From: Liolophura sinensis
Lineage: Eukaryota; Mollusca; Polyplacophora; Chitonida; Chitonidae
NCBI RefSeq assembly: GCF_032854445.1
Contig: NC_088305.1
Coordinates: 13,333,606 to 13,397,605 of the forward strand
Length of the DNA: 64,000 nucleotides
Reading direction: 5' to 3'
The translations under genes and the position numbers were made by a program. This document shows, piece by piece, positions 11,263 through 22,900 of the stretch (positions are counted from its first letter, which is position 1; every line of letters begins with the position of its first letter). The notes under the pieces were generated by a model. That model saw nothing but the letters and a program-made list of their open reading frames with translations. It had not been told where the DNA came from and searched no databases.

Positions 11263-13166
11263 CTATTTGCTACAAACTTGCCTAATTCATTAGCCTGGTT
11301 AACAAATGTAGTTCAACCAAACTACAAAGATTTGTGATTTAATTTTCCATTCTACTCTTGGCTACAAGGTGAATAGATTTGCAAAGATTGTGTATTTTAG
11401 CGTTCGGTTTTGTTAGACATTTTCATTGCTCTCTAGTTGTTTGTTAACTTATATTTATCTTGATATAAACAAGTTATGACCAAGACAGAAGTACTGATAA
11501 TATGGTTCAAAGTATTATTATCATCCATTTATAAATTTATTCCATTCTTGAGTACGGCGTAAAACATCAATGAAATAAATAAATAAATAAATAAATAAAT
11601 TTATTCGACCTGCAAAGGAAGGCCTTTGACCTCCGATCTATGAAGTGGACTGCAAGATTTGATCCTGCCGTAAAACTGTAAATAAGCCCCCTCTTGTTGA
11701 ATTGTAGAAAGAGATAAACTTTTGCCGAAAACCATTTGAAAACCATTTGAAAGAGAGACAATAAACAAAGCCATGCACCTATTTGAACCTATTATGGACC
11801 TATTTTGAACCAATCGCCTCGTATGCAGGGCCAGTAATTCAGCTATCGACATACAGCCGCTGATAGAGATATCTCCGTCACGGAAAATGGGTTTTCCCAT
11901 TTGTAACTGAGGGCTAAGATCCTGGATGTAGCACTCCGCAGATAGCGAACCGCTTCGGTGGCCTAATGGCGCTCAGCACTAAGAAGTTAGATCACGGAAA
12001 CACGACTGGTTGGCCCGGTGTCAGTATAATGTAACTGGAGTGTCATATCTGGTGTTTTTTGGTGACCTACATATAGTTTGCCTACAAATGAATGAAGGGA
12101 AGACATCTGTTGATTGGCATGCTTTTATTTCATGAGTAAGCTCAAAAGAAGTCAGCTGAGTCGATCCCAGTTACTGGTCGTAACGTTGTGACAAATGTTG
12201 AGAAGTACCCCACTGGGCCATCGGAGACTCTGATCGAAGGAAAAATGAATCCCCTCTTGACCTATCCACCATGTGCGTCAAATATAAAAGAAGACTTACA
12301 ACATACAGAGTAAAACGAGAGCAGCGACGACAGTGTGATAGTTTGCAAATGGTCACATGTAACGAGTGAAATATGGCCTCTTGTCAATTTACCTGTTGCG
12401 GGGATATGTTCTAATTGTTTATGCAAAGGTTTAAGTTGCTGTAAGTAAGACATCCTCTAGCACAATATATCTGAAACAGATATAAATATATTATTATGAC
12501 TGTCGATATAATTCACAAGTGCACAGTTATGCTGACACAATATAGTAAACATCATACATACATAACTTAGTGTCGTACCCAGAGTTATCATATCTATGTA
12601 CCCTGTATACATATCCGAATTAATAATACGATCAGAACAATAATATAGCGGTTTACAAATGTATAAAGTTAGTGGAGAAATGAAGACAAAGAACTGTACA
12701 ATAAATGTACGAAATTGAAATAACAAAGCTGGCTAAAGCTACAACAACTTATGTATATCAATATAAAATATACTATGAAAGACTACTTCATAGATAGCAA
12801 AATCAGAGCAGTGCTAACAGTGTGGCCACACGTCATCAGTTAAATTCTCTTGTCAGTTTTTTTTCTAACGGTACAATTGCAAAATAACAGTGAGGCAGGT
12901 GCACGAGAAATAATGACACAAAACTGCGTGTACATCCAAGTGAGCACGTTTTATCACTGTATTATGGGGGGTCAAGAGTGGCAATCTCTCTTTCAGGCGC
13001 GGACCTCAGACGGGTAACAAAGGAATGACACTACGCGATTTAGTCGCGATTCAGTCGAGATGTGGAGGACAACGCGATATTCTGACAAGATCTCAACAAG
13101 ACTCCAATGATATTCAGTCGCTATAATATATAAAAATATATAAAATCTATAAACATGCTTTGTTCA
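11263..13166. other. Intergenic DNA with repeat fragments
   Basis: Contains a SINE family A tail at about 11543-11600 (+), a copy of a second SINE-like family at about 11920-12075 (ttggcccggtgtcagtataa), and two copies of the dispersed atggcctcttgtcaa block at about 12290-12430 and 12800-12900. No coding segment was recognised. Confidence 0.6.
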
Positions 13167-13172
13167 TTTATT
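13167..13172 (-). promoter_or_regulatory. Polyadenylation signal AATAAA for the NTR-like gene
   Basis: TTTATT on the plus strand reads AATAAA on the minus strand, about 160 nt past the stop codon of the NTR-like gene. Confidence 0.5.
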
Positions 13173-13333
13173 GTTACAAAGTCAACAGATCATGCATAAG
13201 GCCCAATAATAGGCTTCATAAACATTGTTTACAATTATATATACATATATACACACATATCCTTCTGTTGCCAAACGCATACATAAACCCCTACGCACAA
13301 ATAACAACAACAACTAGGAAGAATCTCTTACTG

Positions 13334-13939
13334 CTACAACAAATTCAAGATGAAAGCAACAGGCAGCGTTGCCATAATTACACCAGTTACATATCCGTTT
13401 CTTCCGCTTCCCGAAAAACAGGGCCCAGTTTGATTTTGAGCTTGGCAGAAATCATAACTCATCGGAATAGTCCCATTCGGTCGTTTTGGTGACTGTAATC
13501 CGCATACTGTCGAAGCAATCTGTAAATATTCCGTCGTGTTTGGGAATGAAACCGGCTGATTAACATTGACTATGTGTCTTCGATAGCCTGTAGGTGTGCG
13601 TTCAAGTCCAACGATGAAGTCTTCTCCAGCCGTCAAAACCGTTCGCAAGCAGCTGTTCTCAGGCTGTATATCTGGAATCGTGATGTTTTCGCCGATTTCT
13701 TTGCCGTCGCCTTTTAACACACAACTAACCCTGAACTCGCTGTCGTAGAAGTCTGTTCCGTTGTTCTTTACGTGCTGAACATCGGTGCCTACCACGACAA
13801 TATCGAACAGGAACATCCTCTCCTCAACGGACAGTCGCTTCCACTCTCCGGCAATGGAGCATCCCGAGGTTAGCAAACGGTTTGCTGACCATGAAGTCAT
13901 AAAGAGTTGGAACAATAAAAAACGCATGTTTATCTGCAT
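13334..13939 (-). CDS. Secreted, probably GPI-anchored protein with an NTR/TIMP-like module
   Basis: 201 residues in one exon. The chosen ATG directly follows a strong acceptor (ttctttgcag), so a 5'UTR intron is likely; a second ATG four codons on (MRFLLFQLF) is equally possible. Seen: a hydrophobic signal peptide, then Cys in SGCSIAGEW, six more cysteines, and FRVSCVLKGDG and AGEDFIVGLERT, which resemble the beta-barrel strands of netrin-like/TIMP domains. There are several N-glycosylation sites (NGT, NIT, NTT, NQT) and a C-terminal hydrophobic tail GVIMATLPVAFILNLL typical of a GPI signal. The usual TIMP N-terminal Cys-x-Cys is absent, so metalloprotease inhibition should not be assumed. 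The NTR assignment is tentative; the secreted/anchored character is clearer. Confidence 0.65.
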   Translation of the reverse strand: MQINMRFLLFQLFMTSWSANRLLTSGCSIAGEWKRLSVEERMFLFDIVVVGTDVQHVKNNGTDFYDSEFRVSCVLKGDGKEIGENITIPDIQPENSCLRTVLTAGEDFIVGLERTPTGYRRHIVNVNQPVSFPNTTEYLQIASTVCGLQSPKRPNGTIPMSYDFCQAQNQTGPCFSGSGRNGYVTGVIMATLPVAFILNLL

Positions 13940-14071
13940 CTGCAAAGAAAACATAGAGAATAAAGGCTTGTTAATCATATAATAAGGAATATTTCACTTT
14001 AAACGTCGGTCTGTTGTAGTGAACAACAAAAAATAAAAACAAAAACGGAGCACCCCTTCAAACTGAGTGTT

Positions 14072-14338
14072 TGGGAAGCGACTCCATAGTTTAATGTGCA
14101 AGTCATATGTGTTGAAGGTAAGTGACTCGATAGTTTAATGTGCAAGTCATATGTGTTGAAGGTAAGTGACTCTATAGTTTAATGTGTAAGTCATACGTGT
14201 TGAAGGTAAGTGACTCTATAGTTTAATGTGCACGTCATATGTGTTGAAGGTAAGTGACTCTATAGTTTAATGTGTAAGTCATACGTGTTGAAGGTAAGTG
14301 ACTCTATGGTTTAATGTGCAAGTCATATGTGTTGAAGG
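14072..14338. repeat. Minisatellite, 44-bp period, 6 copies
   Basis: The (a/c)gtcat motif recurs at 14101, 14145, 14189, 14233, 14277 and 14321. Two variants (tgcaagtcatatg and tgtaagtcatacg) partly alternate. Confidence 0.92.
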
Positions 14339-15141
14339 CGAATGACCTTAAACGAACTTCATGTAAGACCAACTTAATTGCCATATCTTTACTTCAAGCA
14401 GAAGTAGAAGCAACTAGCTTGATTGATTTTATAGTCCCGTGTCCCTGTAACACGATAATATTCGATTTATTTTTTTGATGATTGTTAAACGCTATAATGA
14501 AGAAATTTTCACATATATACACGATGGTGGTCAGTTTTACGGTTGGAAGAAACAGGAGTGTACGGGGGTAAACCACTGACCTTTGGCAAGTTACTGGCAA
14601 AGTTTCTCTCGGTTGATTTACAAAAAATGCATACCACAATGATGGAAGACACGTACGTGATCTTCAACGAAGGCTGCACTGCGGTAAGAACGGGGAAATC
14701 GACAACTTCCCTGTCCAAGGCCCAGCTGCAAGCCGCATTACGTGTTTTCCAGCAACTTTGTGACATTCGGTCACTTTGACATGTACCGTGATATAAAATG
14801 TCACAGTATATCTACAAAATACGTAGATAGGTACGATTTGGGATTTGTAAATAACATACTAACAGTTCCGGTTTTGCTGTGTATTGTGAAAATCACCTTA
14901 TATGTTACCAAATCCAAATGCTGTATGTCTGACATGCGCATTAATATTTCATTTATACTTGAAAACCGATTAATCTAATACGGATAAATTTTAGAAAGTT
15001 ATACAAAAAAGTTTTAATTTTCGTTTCACCAGAGTTGGATTTTTCCGAGTTAGGTACGCTGGTTAACACTAAAATATGGGTTAGAGGAATTAGCGTCTGG
15101 CATTCATGTAAGACGTCTTTGTTTTGTAATATAAACATTTA
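14339..15141. other. Intergenic DNA, no gene recognised
   Basis: A segment at about 14540-14620 (gtaaaccactgacctttggc) resembles a dispersed block also near 20480, 23740 and 45240 in either orientation. Otherwise only chance ORFs. Confidence 0.5.
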
Positions 15142-15395
15142 ATATTTATTTATTTATTTGACTGGTGTTTTACGCCGTACTCAAGAATATTTCTCTTATA
15201 CGAAGGCGGCCAGCATTATGAAAGGAGAAAACCGGGCACAGCCAAGGAAACCCACAACTATCCGCAGGTTTTTGACAGGCCTTATCACGTACGACCTGAG
15301 ACGAAGCCAACATGAGATGGACTTGAACTCACAGCGTCCGGATTGGTGGGAGACTCTTAAGCCATTACACCGCGCTAGCAGCCCTCTCCCCACTA
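15142..15395 (-). mobile_element. SINE family A, nearly full length
   Basis: Starts with the reversed tail (tttatttatttgactggtg), then ttttacgccgtactcaagaa, and ends with the reversed head containing ttgaactcacagcg and ccgcgctagcagccc. Confidence 0.88.
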
Positions 15396-17020
15396 CCGTC
15401 ATCGTACAGGGTGTTGACGTGAGGCTGGGCTATCTTAATTCCAGTGTAAGGTTTAACCGTGACGTATGTTCAGTACAATAGTCAAGATCGCACAGTTAAA
15501 ATATCAAACTGCATCATATAGGATGTGAGTTCAAGCTGAAACATATTCAAGGAAATCACACAGAAAGTAGACAGAACTAAATATCTGGGCGGTCTAACGC
15601 TGGTACCACACTAGCTTAAGATTCGCTACATACACTACATAACAAACTGAACCCAGGTCTGAAAAGAACATAGAAAAACTAAATATCTGGGCAGGCTATC
15701 ACCGGTGCCACGCTAATTTACAATTTGCCATACATCAAACGCAAAACTGTCCATCTTGGTGTTGAGGAAACGTGAACATTCAATTTTATACGGCCCAAGC
15801 TTCTTTGGTGTATTACCCTATTCAATTGTAGTTAGCAAAAAAAGAAACACAAGGAATGTTCACATTTACCCAATCATATCAACCGTCCTGCGCACCAAAC
15901 CCCCAACCAAACCTGCACATGCGCAGCGAACAGCCTTTGAAACTGTCAATTAGGGCAAAAGTCTGTGTCAAGGTATAGACGCCGTCACAAAGTATAATCG
16001 ACCAACTGCTCAATGGTGGATTTTCCCCGCGCAATAGTGACTCAGATCCAAACTGAAGTGACCAATAATTAAAGAAATTTATGTGTATCATGAACTTACC
16101 CTACTAATACACATGTACTCCATAAAAAGGGGATCCACAAACGCCAGTGAGTGTACAAGTTAAACAGAAGTTATGGAAAGCACACGTGACATAGCCGTAT
16201 ATATGTATGTATTTGTGACACACTTGACACAGGTTTGTTTATGTCTACTTTTCAGTCACAGGTCAGCCGCGCCTGCGCACTCCAAGACATGAACTGGCCC
16301 TATGTCACAATCTAATCCTTCCGCTGTCTCTGCTATGTATACGTGTTAGACGACTCTTTCAGGTGAAAGGGTAGACTTAACAAAGGTAAGATTGGTTAAA
16401 AAAAAATCGAATTACCTGACAGCAAGCCCAAATTTTGATCGAAAGGTGTAGTCTGCTCTGCTATACGTACGCAGTTGTACCTGCATGCGCTGGTAACCTC
16501 TGTAGTATACAACTACCTGCTTATAGTACATGGCATATATAGGTTGTGGGAGTGCATGCTCCACTGGAGCTGTATTAAATGACGCATCGATCGTGTATAG
16601 TGGAAGCCCGTGACTATAACCTATAGTTGGGTGTGGAATACAGGAGCTTAACAGATAATAGGCTGGCCGATATACGGTACCGAGCGGGTCTTGGTACGGC
16701 TGTCGGCTCAAAGACGCTTTCAACAAAAGGACTATGACGTAATGTCAAGATTGTTTACAAGTAAACAAGCCTCATTAGTTCAACTAATAAATTGTGTTTT
16801 TGTAAAGCACGGGCTGATTTAGTTAAAACACGCCCTGAACCTGGGTGACATTAACAAATTTACAAATATTCGTCTTTGCCAGTGTGATTTTATCTCGTTC
16901 TATGTGAAGATATTTACTAGCTACCTGTACTTACACACATGTTGAAGATAGCAGATTAGATACCACAGTGGATAAATAAGATCTACTGGCTGTCCGCGTA
17001 CAGTGCGTTACCCTACTCTA
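15396..17020. other. Intergenic DNA; one uncertain minus-strand open frame
   Basis: A 104-codon open frame at 16412-16726 (minus) is rich in Tyr and Pro and ends near a possible donor (CAG|GTAATT). It has no ATG at its start and no recognisable family. The rest shows nothing I can assign. Confidence 0.5.
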
Positions 17021-17545
17021 TCAGTATCATGTTAAATTATACACGAAAAGGTTCCATAAAACGAATAACATGGTTTTAAGGAATACGAAGAAAGATAATA
17101 TCATCTTAAATTATGCACGAAAAGGTTCCATAAAACGAATAACATGGTTTTAAGGAATACGAAGAAAGATACTATCATCTTAAATTATGCACGAAAAGGT
17201 TCCATAAAACGAATACATGGTTTTAAGGAATACGAAGAAAGATAGTATCATGTTAAATTATACACGAAAAGGTTCCATAAAACGAATACATGGTTTTAAG
17301 GAATACGAAGAAAGATAGTATCATGTTAAATTATACACGAAAAGGTTCCATAAAACGAATAACATGGTTTTAAGGAATACGAAGAAAGATAGTATCATCT
17401 TAAATTATGCACGAAAAGGTTCCATAAAACGAATAACATGGTTTTAAGGAATACGAAGAAAGATAGTATCATCTTAAATTATACACGAAAAGGTTCCATA
17501 AAACGAATAACATGGTTTTAAGGAATACGAAGAAAGATAGGATTA
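17021..17545. repeat. Minisatellite, 73-74-bp period, 7 near-identical copies
   Basis: The motif acgaaaaggttccataaaac recurs at 17043, 17117, 17191 and 17264 and onwards. Copies differ by only a few bases (tacacg/tgcacg, aataacatgg/aatacatgg). This indicates recent amplification or homogenisation. Confidence 0.95.
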
Positions 17546-18289
17546 ATAATGAGGAAATAAATTTCATTTTTGAGGCTTATTTTATATTTCTTAATAACCC
17601 TTCTTTTTCAGAAATTTTTTCTCTAAGCGTTCGGAAATATCCGGAAATGACGTCATCGATGTACATAATATGGAAAGCGTTACCAGCATAGCGCCCCCAA
17701 TTCGGGCTCTCGCCCCAACAAAGTTGTTGGCCGTTTTCTATCACCGTTTACCTGACCACAGCGAGCCACTCGGACTGACCGCTGGGACCTCACGGAAAAG
17801 AAGAAAACTTTTTGGAGCTTTATACGTTAGGACACATTATATGCCCCATTTTACGAAATAAAAATCAACTGTTTCGTGTATCTTTTAACATATCTTTCTT
17901 TCCTATATGAGTTCGTAGGAGGGGAAGGAGGGGGTTCTGTCGTTGTCGTAAATTTAATAGTGACATTTCTGGGTATTTATTGATCTTTTTGTGGCCTGTA
18001 GTAAGTGTAATTTAAAAAAAAAACAAATGAAAAAATTCCGTCTTGATGCTGGCAGTCGCACTGTGAGGTAGCAACATTAATTGTAGCTATATATCTTGGT
18101 ACGACTTTAAGTCAGGAAATTAGTATCTCATTCAGCACAGGACAGTGATTTCCTCTCGGTTTCCTTCCGCCATAAATCTGTATGAAAAACGTTAAAGAAA
18201 TATGTTAATGTATTGCCACAATATGAAAACTTGGCACACTGCATGTGTATTGCGCAATAAGGGCATTCCTGCTCTAGGGCCACCTTTCC
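17546..18289. other. Intergenic DNA, no gene recognised
   Basis: Contains a short plus-strand ORF at 17670-17861 without recognisable features. Confidence 0.5.
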
Positions 18290-18606
18290 TTCAATCCCTG
18301 TTTCAATCCTTATCTCAATCCTATCTCAATCCTTATCTCAATTCCCATCTCAATCTCAATCCTATCTCAATCATTATCTCAATCCCACCTCAATCCTATC
18401 TCAATCCTTATCTCAATCCCCACCTCAATCCCTATTTCAATCCCCATCTCAACCTCTATCTCAATCCCTATCTCAATCCCCACCTCAATCTTGATCTCAA
18501 TCCCATCTCAATCCCTATCACAATCCTATCGCAATCTTGATCTCAATCTCTGTCTCAATCTCTTTCTCAATCCCCATCGCAATCCCTATCTCAATCCTTA
18601 TCTCAG
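18290..18606. repeat. Short-unit minisatellite, about 12-bp (tctcaatcccta) variants
   Basis: Dozens of imperfect ctcaatcc(c)tat units in a row, pyrimidine-rich on the plus strand. Its ORF (SIPISIPI-type peptide) is a by-product of the repeat. Confidence 0.93.
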
Positions 18607-19570
18607 TCAAGCTTTTTGAAAGCAAAGTCTTACTCATGTTTATATTGAGGAGTCTAACCCTCTACAAGTATTCATGTGTGGGCGGATTATTTAAGCCTGA
18701 TTGAAAGAGATAAAGTGGGTAGCAAACTGAATCAATCACAGTAGCATCGGCAATATAACAAAACGACAAAATTATTTATTTTGTTAGTTATCAGTTCCTA
18801 TACAACTGGCGATATCACCGAGCGGTATGGGATCGGGGCGCACGTCAGTCAGCAGTTCAAGGTTCATAATGGTTATTTAGGCATAGGCGAATCTTTCAAA
18901 ATATTTATGTCAACTGCGTTTACCATGTCTGTATATAGGTTAAAGTCTCAAATTCAATGGCTGCGGCATTACCGACATTCGCAGCTCTTAAGCTGCTCAT
19001 AAATGCGATATTGTCTGTTTTCTTTTGCTGTAGTAAATAGATATGGCCCCGTCGGGTGATAATCGACTTTACTGCATTCCGTTGTATAGAGTCTTTCTAC
19101 TTTGAAAACAGAGAAGTCATTCAGTGACACGGGCGGTGAAGGTAGTCACGTTAGAAAAGATAACCCACCCACTTGCTTGTTTGTACGGGCACACAAGAGC
19201 TCTCTTAGAGTGCTTTCATGATCCTATCATTTTATTTGTGCAGGCCATGTATTACGGGACTTGAAACAAATAAGGAAAGAGGTGTTTACCGAAATCCTTT
19301 CCAGTTTCATAATAACCGCTCTTGAATAGAGCAGTCGTAAACAGCGTCAAGTTTTCTTTTTATTTTAAAAATTCGTTATACGAGAATTACACAGAAAGCA
19401 CAGGATACACTGGGTATGTGGAGTATTTGCGGCGGATGTACAGTTTTTGGTTATAGGCCTATATAAAATTGTTGCCCATCCATTTGTGCGTCCGCAGGTA
19501 ACATTTTACGTACATGTAATTATCTAATATTTTATAATCTAATTAAAAGAGCGCGATAAAGCTCACAGGT

Positions 19571-19573
<3 letters not shown>
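18607..19573. other. Intergenic DNA, no gene recognised
   Basis: Only chance ORFs and no identifiable repeat body. Confidence 0.5.

Positions 19574-19637
<64 letters not shown>
19574..19637. repeat. (TA)n microsatellite
   Basis: An uninterrupted TA run of about 50 bp preceded by a short tacatacatac stretch. Confidence 0.98.
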
Positions 19638-19639
<2 letters not shown>

Positions 19640-19771
19640 TTGGTTGGTACATATTTTCGTCTTGCGAAAGTGATGTGGTTTGCATGTTGGTCATGTTTTA
19701 GGAAATCTTTTAAGAGAATCTCGAAACTCACCCCGTATACTTGTAGCTACATAGTGTATAGTTTTAGTCCT

Positions 19772-19985
19772 ATTATTTATTTATTTGATAGGTGTTTTAC
19801 GCAATATACTCAAGAATATTTGACGACGGTCAGCATTATGGTGAGATCTAGGAAATCTTGCGGAATCCGGGCAAAACTCACTATCGTCCACAGGTTTCTT
19901 AAATGACTACCCACATTCGACTGGAGTGGAACCTAGCATGAGATTGAACTCACAGCGATGGCATTGGGGAGTGGCCGTGCTTTTG
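19772..19985 (-). mobile_element. SINE family A, diverged
   Basis: Reversed tail tttatttatttgataggtg, then ttttacgcaatatactcaag, body, and reversed head with ttgaactcacagcg. Confidence 0.8.
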
Positions 19986-22900
19986 GTGTATGTGTTTCTA
20001 TGCTCAAAGGTCACATTTTCCGTTAAAAAATGTGTCATTCCGTAGTTGGCTTGTATTTGTAAACTGTACTCAACAAAAATATAAATCTACGAACAAATTT
20101 TTACATTGTTTTCTCTCCGTAAGCTCACTGGGAGTGGTAATTTGAAGTTCGGAAACTTGTTTTGATTAAAACAAATCGATTAGTATACAAATAAATAATT
20201 TGGGAGGCAATGTTTCATGGAAGGTCAATTTAAAATAGCATTTTTGGATTATGGGTTTCTATTTTTGTTGAGTGTATATTGAACTATAACAGTATTATCG
20301 TTCAGGGATTACACGTTTTGCATACTACACAAATTCCAATGTTCAAAATTTAGTGAAAACGCCAGGTTTCGAACCAACGATCCCGGCGGCTATGCCTCCC
20401 ACAAATATAATAGGTAGCCCACCGGTATAGGAATTTACCGCGAACATGTGTAATATCTGTACTTCATATGTGCAAAAGTTCGTCAATAACTTGCCAAAGG
20501 CCAGCGGTTTACCCAGCTCCCTTCACCTATAAAACTGACTCTAAAAAGAAAAAATGTTGAGCTTGTCGTTAAACAACGATCAAATAAAGAAATAAATTCC
20601 TCATTTTAGAGAATAAAGAAGGGAAAAGATTGACCAGAAGTGATAATTCCACGGAGAGTATTCTAGCTTCAATATCCATTGGTTTACTGAATTATGGTTT
20701 TTAAACTTATGTCCCTTTTAGGCTTATTTTGATCTGTTATCCTTTCTTGAGCCGTTCTGGCACAGGAGTTAAAATGTTTTTTAAAAATATAAAAAGAAAG
20801 CCTAAAGCTAAGTGTAAACGATAAAATCAGGTCGACACCAGTTTTCATGTCTTGCGCAGTTTATTATTTAGGGCTGGGGCAGTAATATGCTGCCAGACAT
20901 AAAAGTTTTCAGTCACAACCAAAAAACAAAAAGGGCAACAGGTTGCTACAAAAAAAAAGAAAAAAAAAGAGAAGAGTTACATCCCCTTGAAAACAGGTCC
21001 GCATGATTCTTGTTAACTGTACATGTATACAGCATTCAAGGGAGACAACTGCAAACAATTTACGCATTAGTTCATTACTAAGTACAAATGTACATATAAT
21101 CAGCTGACTAGGGAGATAATTACATTATCAATGTAGTTAACCTTGTAGAGATGGCTTATTTCCCTGAACACAACATTTTACACAATGCCTGTACATATAT
21201 TACAATCGGCTCTGGCCTGTCTTCGACACAGTGTCTATATTACAATTTACTTGAGCAATAAAATAAAATAGAAAACTGTAATGCCTAATGCCAAACTGAC
21301 TACACAGATGTAAATCAGAAAGGAACACACCCAGTATTTAGTTATAAAAATACAGGGTATATGTACTGTACAATATCCGTACATTGGTAAATACTACTGT
21401 GTCAAAGATACCTGGTATTACGTACAGTCTACAAAACTACATAATTGTGACTCATTCAAAGTGCACTTACCCATGTGAAGCAACACACAGGTATGACTTG
21501 AACGACGATCTTTTGCTAGAGCTTCCTCATTTATATCATGACCACCTAGAGTAAATGAATACAAACTTTACCGTAAGGCAAATACCGTACAGCACAATGC
21601 TTATAACGTTATGCATTTATAAAACTACTATGTTACACAGGCGTCACTCGGACGAAGTGGAAAATCAGTTAAAATTAATGAAACTATCGATCGCATTAAC
21701 CAGCTCATCGTTTACATGTGAAAGTAACTACACACACAGTAATCACTAACCGCTCATGTAAATGTTGTTGGAATTCCCTATTTACAACCTTGACAAACTT
21801 CCCTCGTAGAGACACAAATTAAAGCGCGTAACAGTTACATGTGCTTGAAAATGCGAGCGTATTAATTAAAGACTAGTGTATTGGTTATTCCCAACGAAAA
21901 GCGATAAAAACTGGAAACATGGACTTCGCTGTACAAAGTCACATGGCTTACATGGACAACACTGTCCGAAGAAAACAGCGGCCTGTTCTTACAATATGTT
22001 TCATAACAACCTTTTACAGTTACATCTTACAATTACAGAACATGTTATCAGTCATGTTCTGGCCAATATATCATTAGTTACAAAGAAAAATTGACCTTAG
22101 TCGGCGAAATAATCTGTAGCGCCTGCACGCTTCGCTTGGTGTTGATCACTGAGCGGAAGTCTCCAAGCGCACCCTATCCTTGAGAAAGGGAGATAACTCT
22201 CACGATACAATAAAGGTTATTCCCGTTACATAAGGGGACTACCCGAAAGTTTTAGCGTTGATTTGGTTGATGTACTCACTTAATTTAACTCAGCGTAGTT
22301 GTACACCAAAGCCGGTATAGGGTGGAATAGTCTGACGTGGGAGAGAGATTAGTGGACACAGTACAAGAACTGGGAACAATTCCACAAAACCTTTATACTC
22401 CTAAATATTATCTTAAGACGAAATTGTGTCAAAATTTCAACTTCGAGTACCATACACTAACCACTGTGACGAGGTTACAAATTTCGACTTAAGACTTAAT
22501 GACTTTGTGAAATCGGTCTCTGAATCGATGGGAAAAAAATGTGAAAGTACGGTATTCTATGGAAAGAACTGTGTACTGTACAAAAAAAGAGATACACGCC
22601 AGCTGTTTGCAGGCAAATGTTCAAGCCATTCGCATTATCAAAATCATAGTTTCCCCCAAGGAAACAGGGTTTTATGCTAACGGGACAAGCGAATTGAGAA
22701 TATGCAGTACAAAGGACAGGCATGATTCTATATGCGTCGAAAAAGACATATCGTATATCAGCCGTCAACCAATAAGGATGTTTCGAGTCAATAATCGCAA
22801 GGCCAGTTTCCAAAAACCATGTATAAGACAAACCCCTAAAGAACTAAGAAAGTATATAATGCACGAAAATCACGCAAGGAGAAGCAGTCAAATACAGAGC

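Noticed and set aside
10192-11337. Series of overlapping 63-158-codon ORFs with repeated peptides
   Set aside because: Each repeats the same peptide from a 94-bp tandem unit in rotating frames; not a protein gene.
18202-18540. 112-codon ORF rich in Asn, Pro and Leu
   Set aside because: It is the translation of the ctcaatcc minisatellite.
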